Source of the DNA: Phycisphaerales bacterium | GTDB lineage: Bacteria; Planctomycetota; Phycisphaerae; Sedimentisphaerales; Anaerohalosphaeraceae | Direction: 5' to 3' | Length of the DNA stretch: 13,010 bases | Assembly: GCA_011055475.1 (NCBI GenBank) | Contig: DSDH01000357.1 | Coordinates: 1 to 13,010, forward strand | In this document: piece after piece, positions 1 through 9,408 of the stretch | Layout: every line of letters starts with the position of its first letter | How positions within the stretch are numbered: position 1 is the stretch's first letter | Notes under the pieces: model-generated | The model's database searches: none | Seen by the model: only the letters and a program-made list of their open reading frames with translations | What the model was told of the DNA's origin: nothing | Program-made: the position numbers and the translations under genes

Positions 1-1041
1 CCACTAGCGACTGCCATTGCGTGCGCGTTCTTGCCCGGCCCCGGGTGTTGACGAGCATCTGCATGTCGAACGAGGCGCCGGAGAGGTCGGCGTGGGTCTC
101 GGGCAGGACCAGCTCCAACAGTGCCGCGCTCGCGCCCGTGTCGCCGATGGCGTCGGCGAGGTTTCGCAGGATCCGGGTGGCGGTCTCGTCATCGAAACCG
201 TGCAGGATGGCGCTCAGCAGGTAGACGTCGCCCTCGCCAGTGGCGGCGGGCATCGACTCGAGCAGGTCTCGCCGCCCTGGAAGTGGAGGCGGGCGAGCAG
301 CGGCGGGTCGTTCCGGTCGGTCCAGTATTCTCTGGCCTCCTCGATTACCCGGGGGCGATCGAACACCAGTGCCTGCAGTCCTGGGTGCCGTTTCAGGATC
401 GTCGCCGCCTTGCTGCCGCGGGAGCCGCCGACGTCGATCACCCGACGGAATCGGCCCCAGTCGAAATCGGTGGCGAAGCTGTCACCGATCAGCGCCTCCA
501 CACTGTCCATGGCGCGCGAGAACAGGGCGTCGAACTCCGGGTACTCGTCCATGTAGGCGAACAGTTCCTGCCCGTGTACGCGCTCGAACGGTACGCCGCC
601 GTCGCGCACGCCTGATTCGAGCTGTTCGTACCAGGGGCGGCTCATGGGCCCGGAGTTGTGCATGAGGATCATGGGTCGAATGGATTGAGGCAGGTCCTCG
701 CGCAGCGGTGCGGAGAGTTTGTTGTTGCGGAACACGCCGGCAGTGACTTCCTCGAAGATACCCACGGCGGCCAGCAGCCGCAGCAGGCGATAGGTCGCGT
801 CTGGCTGGGCAGCGACCCGTTTTGCGATCTCCTCGGCCGACAACTCTCCATCGCCAATCACGGTGGCGATATCGAACCGTGCGGCCACGTAGAGCGCGCG
901 GGATTGCCAGAATGCGGAGCTGATCTGCATGAGGCGGAACGGAGCCGGCACCATGCGGCTGGGTATGCTTTGCAGCCAGGTGCCGAAACGGACCAGTCGG
1001 GCGAAGCGGCGCACGGCGCCAGCGCTCTTCTGCAATGACAT
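1..1041 (-). pseudogene. SAM-dependent O-methyltransferase, frameshifted and cut by the window edge
   Basis: The product resembles the hydroxyindole/caffeate-type O-methyltransferases, which transfer a methyl group from SAM to a hydroxyl on a small molecule; the substrate cannot be told. The start at 1041 (MSLQKSAGAV) has GGGAG 7 nt upstream; the 18 extra codons to 1095 are not family-like. Residues about 35-125 look like the N-terminal winged-helix dimerisation domain (ALYVAARFDIATVI, then TYRLLRLLAAVGIFEE). The SAM glycine motif follows as VIDVGGSRGS, then a family-like VFDRPRVIEEA. At 266-270 the frame breaks: the intact frame stops at 214, but the next frame continues without a stop to base 1 with clear family sequence (DLLESMPA, YLLSAILHGFDDETATRILRN, LVLPE). 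A duplicated GA, or loss of one base, would explain it. About 35 C-terminal residues should lie beyond the left edge. It may be a real pseudogene or an assembly/sequencing error. Family call sure; status uncertain. Confidence 0.8.
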
Positions 1042-1199
1042 CTTGGTTCTCCCTTGCGTACAGAGCCGCGCCCGGCGGTGATCTCGCCAGCACACCGAAA
1101 TCCCGTGCCAGGCGTGTACGACCCCTGGTCCGATGTGGTCCGGCTCGCCATGTGACGGATGCCGGTGTTAATGTGGGGGCACGGCAGCTGACCTCACAA

Positions 1200-1227
1200 A
1201 TGATATTGGATTTCAGGGATTGTTGAA
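1200..1227 (-). promoter_or_regulatory. Possible promoter for the O-methyltransferase gene
   Basis: On the minus strand TTCAAC (1222-1227) and TATCAT (1200-1205) are separated by 16 nt. They lie in a locally AT-rich patch of the divergent intergenic region between the methyltransferase and the DksA-like gene. This would give a leader of roughly 150 nt. It is a pattern match only. Confidence 0.3.
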
Positions 1228-1233
1228 CCCGTA

Positions 1234-1584
1234 ATGAAACACACTGATTTAGAGGTCCTCAGGCAGCAGCTGCTCGACCTTCGGGCCGAGCTGCGGGGCG
1301 TGGCCGAGTCCACGCGCGAGGACGCCCGCCCCGTGGAGCTCGACCAGGCCAGCGTGGGTCGCTTGTCGCGCATGGATGCCATGCAGATACAGGCGATGGC
1401 CCAGGCTACCTCACGGCGGCGCGAGGAGCAGTTGCTGCGTATCGGTGCGGCGCTGCGGCGCATGGACGAGGGTGACTACGGCTGGTGCGTGGATTGCGGC
1501 GAAGAGATCGACCTGCGGCGCCTGCGCATCGATCCCGCGGCCACCCGCTGCGTGGCCTGTGCCGAGCGGTCCCAGGATCGCTGA
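1234..1584 (+). CDS. DksA/TraR-family C4 zinc-finger protein
   Basis: This 116-residue protein belongs to the DksA/TraR family, whose members bind RNA polymerase through the secondary channel and alter transcription initiation. The N-terminal part (residues 3-75) is strongly helical and charged and should form the coiled coil. It includes the segment VELDQASVGRLSRMDAMQ seen in short DksA-like proteins. The C-terminal zinc finger has Cys85, Cys88, Cys106 and Cys109 in C-X2-C-X17-C-X2-C spacing. It is shorter than E. coli DksA (151 residues) and lacks the canonical DPADRA-like tip, so it is a DksA-like paralogue rather than DksA itself. The ATG at 1234 has no good Shine-Dalgarno at normal distance (AGGGA is 14 nt away), but no better in-frame start exists. 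It is divergent from the methyltransferase gene. Family call confident; exact role not known. Confidence 0.88.
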   Translation: MKHTDLEVLRQQLLDLRAELRGVAESTREDARPVELDQASVGRLSRMDAMQIQAMAQATSRRREEQLLRIGAALRRMDEGDYGWCVDCGEEIDLRRLRIDPAATRCVACAERSQDR

Positions 1585-1733
1585 GGATTAGAGGCCCTGT
1601 TGATTGCCCGTGTCGGGACGTTGGTGCGGCGCGGCGCTGCATGCAGGATTTCCAGTCGACGGCCGATTCGCGGTAATCTGATTTGCAAGGATGCCCGCCG
1701 CCCGCGGGCCGTTATCGCTGGATTCCCGAATAC

Positions 1734-3449
1734 ATGCATCTCGACAGTTTCGTCACCTCCGCCCTGCTGCTCCTGCTGGTGACCGCCTTTGCCGTAGCCC
1801 TGTTCAAGCACTTTGGGCTGGGCTCCATCCTCGGCCTGCTGGTGGCGGGCATCATCGTCGGGCCGCATTCGCCGGGGCCCTCGCTCACCGAGCACGTGGA
1901 AGAGGTGCGTCACTTCACGGAGCTCGGCGTGGTGATGCTGCTGTTCGTGATCGGCCTGGAAATGAAGCCGAGCCGGCTGTGGGCGATGCGTCGTGAAGTG
2001 CTGGGGCTCGGTTCATTGCAGATCCTCGTCACCGGGGCGGCCATCGGCGCCTATTTCCTGCTCTACCAGGAGCGCTGGCAGGCGGCGCTGCTGATCGGCC
2101 TGACCTTCGCCCTGTCCTCCACGGCCTTCGTACTGCAGATGCTGCACGAGCGCGGCGAGATCGCGAGCCCGCATGGCAAGACCGCGTTCTCCGTGCTGCT
2201 GATGCAGGACATCGCCATCGTGCCGCTGCTGGCCATCGTACCCATCATGTCCGCGACCGGTCGGCTGTCGTCCGAGGTGCCGCTGTGGCAGCAGTTGGTG
2301 ATCGTCATCGGCATGCTGCTGCTGATCGCCGTGATGGGCCGTTACGTGTTGCCCTGGGTGCTGGATCGCCTGGCGCGCAAGGGCAACAAGGAGGGTTTTC
2401 TGCTGTTCGTGATCATGTCGGTGTTTCTTGCCGCCTGGGCTATGGACATGGCCGGCCTGTCCATGGCCCTGGGTGCCTTCCTCATGGGCATGCTGCTATC
2501 GGGATCCCGCTATCGCCTGCAGGTGGAGGCCGCCATCGAGCCCTACAAGGGCCTCTTGATGAGCATGTTCTTCGTCGCCGTGGGCATGTCCATCGACTTC
2601 GAGGCGCTGGCCGCCGATCCCATGCTCTTTGCCCAGCACACGGTGGTGATCGTCGCCATCAAGTTTACGGTGCTGTTCCTGCTGGCCCTGGCCTTTGGTT
2701 ATGCGCAGGGGCTTTCGGCACGGGTGGCGATCCTGCTGGCACAGGGCGGGGAGTTCGGCTTCGTGCTGTTCGGCGCGGCCAAGGCGCTGAACGTGATCGA
2801 TGATGCCACCTTCGTCATCGCCGTGGGCGTGATCTCGGTGACCATGCTGGCGACGCCGCTGATGGTGCGACTGGGCGATGCGCTTGGCAGGCGCGTGGCG
2901 CGCCGCCGGGTGAAGGGTTCCGAACCCTTCGAGCCGGTGGATGCGGCGGGCGACAGGCGCGTGGTCGCGCTGGGCGGTTACGGGCAGGTGGGGCATGCCG
3001 TGGCGGTGCTGCTGCACTCCAGCGGCGTACCGTTCGTGGCCTTCGATACGGATCCCGCGCGCGTGGCACAGGGGCAACGGGACGGTTTCCCCGTGTACTT
3101 TGGCGACATCAGCGACCCGGACCTGCTGGAGGCTGCGCACGTGGGCCGCGCGGCACTGGTGGTGCTGACCATCGACAAGGTGGCCGCGAGCATGAACGCC
3201 ATCTCGCACATCCGCATGCATTTCCCCCAGCTGCCTATCATCGCCCGGGGCCGCACGCTCGAGGACGTGACCCGGCTGACCGAGGCCGGTGCCACCCACG
3301 TGTTTCCGGAGGCGATGGAAAGCAGTCTGCGGCTGGGCAGTCTGGCCCTGGAGATGATCCAGGTGCCGGAGGACCAGGTCGACGACCTGTTGCACGACGT
3401 GCGCGTGGGCGGGTACCGGCTGGTTGCCAAGGACAGCGATGCGGCCTGA
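1734..3449 (+). CDS. Kef-type K+/H+ antiporter (CPA2 family) with RCK domain
   Basis: This 571-residue inner-membrane protein belongs to the monovalent cation:proton antiporter-2 family (KefB/KefC type), which exchanges K+ for H+. Residues 1 to about 385 are a run of hydrophobic helices with family motifs: GLLVAGIIVGP near 35, ALSSTAFVLQ near 126, LLMQDIAIVPLLA near 156 (the Asp of QDI is a transport-site residue in this family), FFVAVGMSID near 280, and AQGGEFGFVLF near 337. A Rossmann-type RCK_N/TrkA-N nucleotide-binding domain follows from about 407, with GGYGQVG at 414-420 and an acidic residue ending the second strand (AFDTDPARV). The chain ends soon after this domain, with no TrkA-C domain. 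The ATG at 1734 was preferred over a TTG at 1683, because the 17 added residues (polar, Pro-rich) are not family-like. A small membrane protein gene follows after 26 nt. Confidence 0.92.
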   Translation: MHLDSFVTSALLLLLVTAFAVALFKHFGLGSILGLLVAGIIVGPHSPGPSLTEHVEEVRHFTELGVVMLLFVIGLEMKPSRLWAMRREVLGLGSLQILVTGAAIGAYFLLYQERWQAALLIGLTFALSSTAFVLQMLHERGEIASPHGKTAFSVLLMQDIAIVPLLAIVPIMSATGRLSSEVPLWQQLVIVIGMLLLIAVMGRYVLPWVLDRLARKGNKEGFLLFVIMSVFLAAWAMDMAGLSMALGAFLMGMLLSGSRYRLQVEAAIEPYKGLLMSMFFVAVGMSIDFEALAADPMLFAQHTVVIVAIKFTVLFLLALAFGYAQGLSARVAILLAQGGEFGFVLFGAAKALNVIDDATFVIAVGVISVTMLATPLMVRLGDALGRRVARRRVKGSEPFEPVDAAGDRRVVALGGYGQVGHAVAVLLHSSGVPFVAFDTDPARVAQGQRDGFPVYFGDISDPDLLEAAHVGRAALVVLTIDKVAASMNAISHIRMHFPQLPIIARGRTLEDVTRLTEAGATHVFPEAMESSLRLGSLALEMIQVPEDQVDDLLHDVRVGGYRLVAKDSDAA

Positions 3450-3475
3450 GGATGACCGCTCACGGAGGTGAGGCA

Positions 3476-3745
3476 ATGCGAAGGTGGCGTTTCCCGATTA
3501 CGGTGCTGGTACTGGGCGGCCTGGCCTTCTGGTTCAGCGACCTGTCCAGCAAGGCCTGGCTGCTGTCTGTCATCCTGCCGCTGCTGGTGGCCGTCGCCCT
3601 GGTCACGCTCATGGTCTGGCTCGTGCTGTTTCTGCACGAGGAGGGCTTTGACGATGCCTGGTTCGTGGAGGGTGAAACCGAGCAGAGCCAGGAATCGGGC
3701 GAGGGCGGCCCAGTCGATGTGGACGATGGCGGCAGCCCTGGCTAG
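3476..3745 (+). CDS. Small two-helix membrane protein with acidic tail
   Basis: This is an 89-residue protein I do not recognise. A basic N-terminus (MRRWRF) leads into one hydrophobic helix (about 6-21) and a second long one (about 28-54: AWLLSVILPLLVAVALVTLMVWLV-like). A soluble tail is rich in Glu, Asp and Gly and should be disordered. The ATG at 3476 has a strong GGAGG 7 nt upstream, better than the ATG at 3452. It starts 26 nt after the antiporter stop, so co-transcription and a role alongside the antiporter are plausible but unproven. Its TAG stop lies in a palindromic CTAG that also contains the stop of the bpt tail remnant on the other strand. Confidence 0.75.
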   Translation: MRRWRFPITVLVLGGLAFWFSDLSSKAWLLSVILPLLVAVALVTLMVWLVLFLHEEGFDDAWFVEGETEQSQESGEGGPVDVDDGGSPG

Positions 3746-3819
3746 CCGGGGAGGATGTCCTGCCACTCGCCCTCGATCAGGCCCTCGACGGGGTGGAAGC
3801 GATGCCTGAACGACACCGT
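3742..3819 (-). pseudogene. C-terminal remnant of a second bpt gene
   Basis: Read on the minus strand, this stretch encodes ILHTVSFRHRFHPVEGLIEG followed by EWQDILPG and a TAG stop. It aligns without gaps to the last residues of the intact Bpt protein at 4182 (MNYKHRFRPVEGLVDGEW and so on, then TAG). Over 75 nt from each stop I count 54 identical bases, and 11 of the last 24 residues are identical, with most others conservative (F/Y, R/K, I/V, E/D). Two in-frame TGA codons lie immediately upstream in sense (about 3820-3826), so nothing more of the gene survives. The reading frame and stop are intact and substitutions are protein-conservative. The fragment therefore diverged as part of a working gene before being cut off. 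Confidence 0.8.
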
Positions 3820-3861
3820 GTGCAATATTCATCAATAACGACAACAGGGAGAACTCGAATC

Positions 3862-4161
3862 ATGCGGCGTACCGTAACGATTCTACTGGTGGTGACCTGG
3901 GTGTGGCTGGCCACGCCGACGGCATGGGCGGATGCGATGGCGGAAGCCGATGCGGCGGTGACGGACATCCTCTGGAACCATGATGGCGCGGCGGAGAACG
4001 CGAGCTATGCCGTGGACGCGCGCGGCAACCTCGATATCACCTTTCCCCGCGATATCCAGGACGACGTCTACATCGACATCGTCGATCAGCTCAAGGCGTA
4101 TCCCGATATCAACGGCGTGCTGGCGGGCAAGAGCGGGCCGGCCTGCGGCGCCTGGTACTGA
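3862..4161 (+). CDS. Small exported protein of unknown function
   Basis: This is a 99-residue protein with a clear Sec signal peptide: MRR, a hydrophobic core (TVTILLVVTWVWLATPTA) and an AWA cleavage site near residue 23. The mature part of about 76 residues is acidic and contains DARGNLDITFPRDIQDDVYI followed by a short helix-like DIVDQLKAYPDINGVL and a Cys near the end. I do not recognise the family. The ATG at 3862 has AGGGAGA 9 nt upstream; a longer reading from 3793 runs back into the bpt remnant and lacks a signal peptide at its start. An AT-rich stretch at 3819-3845 could hold its promoter. The gene sits exactly between the bpt tail remnant and the intact bpt gene, converging on the latter with a 20-nt gap, so it probably arrived with the rearrangement that made the duplicated tail. 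Confidence 0.75.
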   Translation: MRRTVTILLVVTWVWLATPTAWADAMAEADAAVTDILWNHDGAAENASYAVDARGNLDITFPRDIQDDVYIDIVDQLKAYPDINGVLAGKSGPACGAWY

Positions 4162-4181
4162 CGTGGGGCAGGCGGCGGCGA

Positions 4182-4889
4182 CTAGTCGGCGGACAGTTCC
4201 CGCCACTCGCCGTCGACCAGGCCCTCCACCGGCCGGAAGCGGTGCTTGTAGTTCATCTTGTCGCATTCCGGGATGAAATAGCCGAGGTAGAGGTGATCGA
4301 GCTGGCGGCGCAGCGCCTCCTCGATCTGCCAGAGGATGGCGTAGGTGCCGAGTCCGCGCGCGATACCGGCCTCGGGGTCGTAGAAGGTGTAGGTGGCCGA
4401 CAGCCCGCGCGGTAGCAGATCGGTCACGGCCAGACCCAGCAGACGGCCCCTGTCCCGAAACTCCACAAACAGCGTCTCGCACCAGTGCGAAACCAGGAAG
4501 TTCTCGAAGGTCTCTGGCGTGGGGTCGTCCATGCCGCCACCGGGGTGGCGGCCCTGAAGATAGCGTTCATACAGGTCGAAGTATTCGTCGTCGGCCCGCG
4601 CGGGCATGCGGAACACGCCGAGGTCGGTGTTGCGCCTGAGGTTGCGCCGCTGGCTGCGGTTGGGCTGAAAGCGCGGGGCTACCACCCGGGTCGGGATGCA
4701 GGACCGGCAGTTGGGGCAGTGCGGGGCATAGACGTGCGCGCCGCTGCGGCGAAAGCCACGTTCGATGAGGTCGCCGTAGATCGTGGTGGTCATCTGCGCG
4801 CGCGGGTCCGCGACGGCACTCACGGCCAACTGCTCGGGCCGGTAGTTGCAGTCGTGCGGCAGGGTGGCGTAGAAGCTCAGTCGTTTCAT
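4182..4889 (-). CDS. bpt: Aspartate/glutamate leucyltransferase (Bpt, N-end rule pathway)
   Basis: This 235-residue cytosolic enzyme transfers leucine from leucyl-tRNA to proteins with N-terminal Asp or Glu, marking them for ClpS/ClpAP degradation. It is full length for the family. The N-terminal domain carries PHDCNYRPEQ (Cys14) and the cysteine cluster HCPNCRSCIPTRV (Cys58, Cys61, Cys64). The C-terminal GNAT-like domain contains FVEFRDRGRLLGLAVTDLLP, SATYTFYDPE, LGTYAILWQIEEA, YLGYFIPECDKMNYKHRF and PVEGLVDGEW. The ATG at 4889 lacks an evident Shine-Dalgarno but gives the expected MKRLSFYATLPHDC start. The gene is usually found near aat (Leu/Phe-tRNA transferase), which is not in this window. 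A promoter is visible at 4921-4949. A diverged copy of the last 24 codons lies at 3742-3819. Confidence 0.94.
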   Translation of the reverse strand: MKRLSFYATLPHDCNYRPEQLAVSAVADPRAQMTTTIYGDLIERGFRRSGAHVYAPHCPNCRSCIPTRVVAPRFQPNRSQRRNLRRNTDLGVFRMPARADDEYFDLYERYLQGRHPGGGMDDPTPETFENFLVSHWCETLFVEFRDRGRLLGLAVTDLLPRGLSATYTFYDPEAGIARGLGTYAILWQIEEALRRQLDHLYLGYFIPECDKMNYKHRFRPVEGLVDGEWRELSAD

Positions 4890-4920
4890 CGCGGGGGGTC
4901 GGTGCTACATCGTCCAAACG

Positions 4921-4949
4921 ACTCTAGCACAGGGCCGCCATACGGGTAA
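4921..4949 (-). promoter_or_regulatory. Probable sigma-70 promoter of bpt
   Basis: On the minus strand TTACCC (4944-4949) and TAGAGT (4921-4926) are separated by 17 nt, with TG in extended -10 position. Transcription would start near 4914, giving a leader of about 25 nt. A short inverted repeat (GGCCGC at 4933-4938, GCGGCC at 4951-4956) overlaps the spacer. Confidence 0.5.
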
Positions 4950-4993
4950 TGCGGCCGGTCACAAACGATGGCAAGGGGGCGGGGGAAATAAAG

Positions 4994-5014
4994 GACGGGG
5001 CATGGCGCCCCGTC
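4994..5014 (-). terminator. Probable rho-independent terminator of the 37-residue membrane protein gene
   Basis: The arms GACGGGGC and GCCCCGTC form a perfect 8-bp stem with a 5-nt loop. In the minus direction the stem is followed by CTTTATTT, a passable U-rich tract. It lies 90 nt beyond the stop of the small gene at 5104, after two other hairpins. Confidence 0.6.
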
Positions 5015-5028
5015 AAACCCACAGACTG

Positions 5029-5048
5029 CCAATCACCGGAGTGGTTGG
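5029..5048. other. Inverted repeat in the 3' region of the small gene
   Basis: CCAATCAC and GTGGTTGG pair at 7 of 8 positions (the remaining one can be a G-U pair on one strand) around a CGGA loop. It is the middle of three successive hairpins downstream of the 37-residue membrane protein gene. Confidence 0.45.
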
Positions 5049-5050
5049 TG

Positions 5051-5091
5051 CCCCGTGTCCCGGCCGGCTCGGGCCCCGGCAGGACGCGGGG
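5051..5091. other. Long GC-rich hairpin just downstream of the small gene
   Basis: CCCCGTGTCC (5051-5060) pairs with GGACGCGGGG (5082-5091) over 10 bp including one G-T pair. A small internal loop follows, then GCCGG (5063-5067) pairs with CCGGC (5076-5080). The structure begins 12 nt after the stop codon on the minus strand and has no T-run after it. It looks more like an RNA-stabilising 3' structure than a classical terminator. Confidence 0.5.
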
Positions 5092-5103
5092 ACTTGGAGG
5101 AAA

Positions 5104-5217
5104 TCAGTGGTGGCCGCCCTTGATGAAGCGCACGATGGCGTAGGCGCCGATGACACAGAGCAGGGTCAGGGCGACGATGCTGCCCCAGGCGGCCGGGTCG
5201 TTCATGATCAGTTGCAT
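5104..5217 (-). CDS. 37-residue single-helix membrane protein under a predicted FNR promoter
   Basis: This short gene encodes MQLIMNDPAAWGSIVALTLL followed by CVIGAYAIVRFIKGGHH. It is one transmembrane helix (about 12-30) with a short acidic N-terminal stretch (NDP) and a basic/His-rich end, which predicts the N-terminus outside and the C-terminus in the cytoplasm. The ATG at 5217 has AGAGGA 8 nt upstream; an internal ATG at 5205 would give the variant starting MNDPAAWG. The predicted class II FNR/ANR promoter at 5263-5304 fits this gene exactly, so expression at low oxygen is expected. The overall form resembles very small respiratory-associated membrane proteins and perhaps the DUF3149 type, but I cannot assign a family with certainty. 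No other gene shares the transcript before the hairpins at 4994-5091. Confidence 0.75.
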   Translation of the reverse strand: MQLIMNDPAAWGSIVALTLLCVIGAYAIVRFIKGGHH

Positions 5218-5262
5218 GGCATGTGTCCTCTCGATTCGCACTGGATAATGAAGCTTGGGCAC

Positions 5263-5304
5263 AGGCTAGCGCGGCCGCGAGGGACTGATTTTGATCCAGA
5301 TCAA
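5263..5304 (-). promoter_or_regulatory. FNR/ANR box with matching class II -10 element
   Basis: TTGATCCAGATCAA at 5291-5304 is a perfect match to the FNR/ANR consensus TTGAT-N4-ATCAA. On the minus strand the element TAGCCT (TAnnnT) lies at 5263-5268, exactly 22 nt from the box. That puts the box centre at -41.5 relative to a start near 5256, the spacing of class II FNR-activated promoters. The target is the 37-residue membrane protein gene. The metH promoter lies about 200 bp away in the other direction and is unlikely to be the target. Confidence 0.75.
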
Positions 5305-5490
5305 AAACCTTTTTCATTGTAGGTTTTAGGACGCTCGGTTTACACCCGGCGGTCCCGTGCGGGGCGATGTGGTCGTCGGCGGTGCGTCTTGCGCCCCCGT
5401 GTTCCGCCAGCAACGCGCCAGCCGACGGCCGCGTGAATACGCGCAATCCCTTGTCCCAGAAGGGTTTCCGGCGCCCGGGCCGTGCTGCTG
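5305..5490. other. Spacer between the FNR site and the metH promoter
   Basis: I see no gene here: reading frames crossing it have neither start signals nor recognisable protein sequence. There is no convincing cobalamin, SAM or SAH riboswitch. The only notable element is TTTTAGGACG at 5324-5333, which recurs in inverted orientation near the DUF2189 gene at 10859-10868. Confidence 0.5.
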
Positions 5491-5499
5491 TGGTAGAAT
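5491..5499 (+). promoter_or_regulatory. Extended -10 promoter of metH
   Basis: TGGTAGAAT matches the extended -10 pattern TGnTATAAT with one change. No good -35 lies at 16-18 nt, as is allowed with an extended -10. A start near 5506 leaves a leader of only about 33 nt before the metH ATG, too short for a riboswitch. Confidence 0.55.
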
Positions 5500-5538
5500 C
5501 GCCGGTTTTTACGACAACCGTTACCGAGCGACCCCGTC

Positions 5539-9252
<3,714 letters not shown>

Positions 9253-9270
9253 CCCGGTCGGTTGTTTGAA

Positions 9271-9301
9271 CAAGAAAGCCCGCTGTATGCGGGCCTTCTT
9301 G
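9271..9301. terminator. Bidirectional terminator between metH and the convergent gene
   Basis: CAAGAA-A-GCCCGC and GCGGGC-C-TTCTTG form a 12-bp stem with one mismatch around a TGTAT loop, 18 nt after the metH stop. Read on the minus strand the GC stem is followed by TTTCTTGTT. It can therefore also end transcripts of the convergent gene at 9409. Confidence 0.8.
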
Positions 9302-9312
9302 TGCCGCCGTCC

Positions 9313-9347
9313 GTAGCCTGGAGGCGGCGCCGGTGGAATCCGGGGTA
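9313..9347. repeat. Possible degenerate dispersed intergenic hairpin element
   Basis: The stretch begins GTAGCCTGGA and ends GGAATCCGGG, whose ends pair (CCTGGA with TCCGGG, one G-T). This layout recalls short intergenic repeats common in proteobacteria that start GTAGCCCGGAT, contain GCGCAGC and end AATCCGGG. The middle here has drifted. Only one copy lies in this window, so repetition cannot be shown. Confidence 0.35.
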
Positions 9348-9408
9348 GCGGTTATCTGTAGGTGCCCAGGGGCGGTCGCTTTTCCGGCAACGGACGGCCG
9401 CCAGGCCA

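Noticed and set aside
482..1093. An alternative minus-strand frame (203 codons) in the methyltransferase region
   Set aside because: Its Arg/Ala/Pro-rich translation has no family similarity, whereas the frame from 1041 shows clear methyltransferase sequence.
1683..1733. TTG start for the antiporter
   Set aside because: It would add 17 polar, Pro-rich residues before the first membrane helix. The ATG at 1734 gives the usual family start.
1585..1733. RNA gene or regulatory leader before the antiporter
   Set aside because: I saw only a possible -10 (TAATCT near 1674) without a matching -35, and a short GC palindrome. Neither is enough to call a feature.
2496..3476. A long minus-strand open frame (326 codons) opposite the antiporter
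   Set aside because: The His/Gln/Arg-rich translation has no motif and lies opposite a well-supported gene.
4162..4181. Terminator between the convergent exported protein gene and bpt
   Set aside because: The 20-nt gap is G-rich with no inverted repeat or T-run.
5033..5446. A 137-codon minus-strand frame covering the 37-codon gene and FNR site
   Set aside because: It is out of frame with the small membrane protein, runs through the predicted promoter and has no recognisable sequence.
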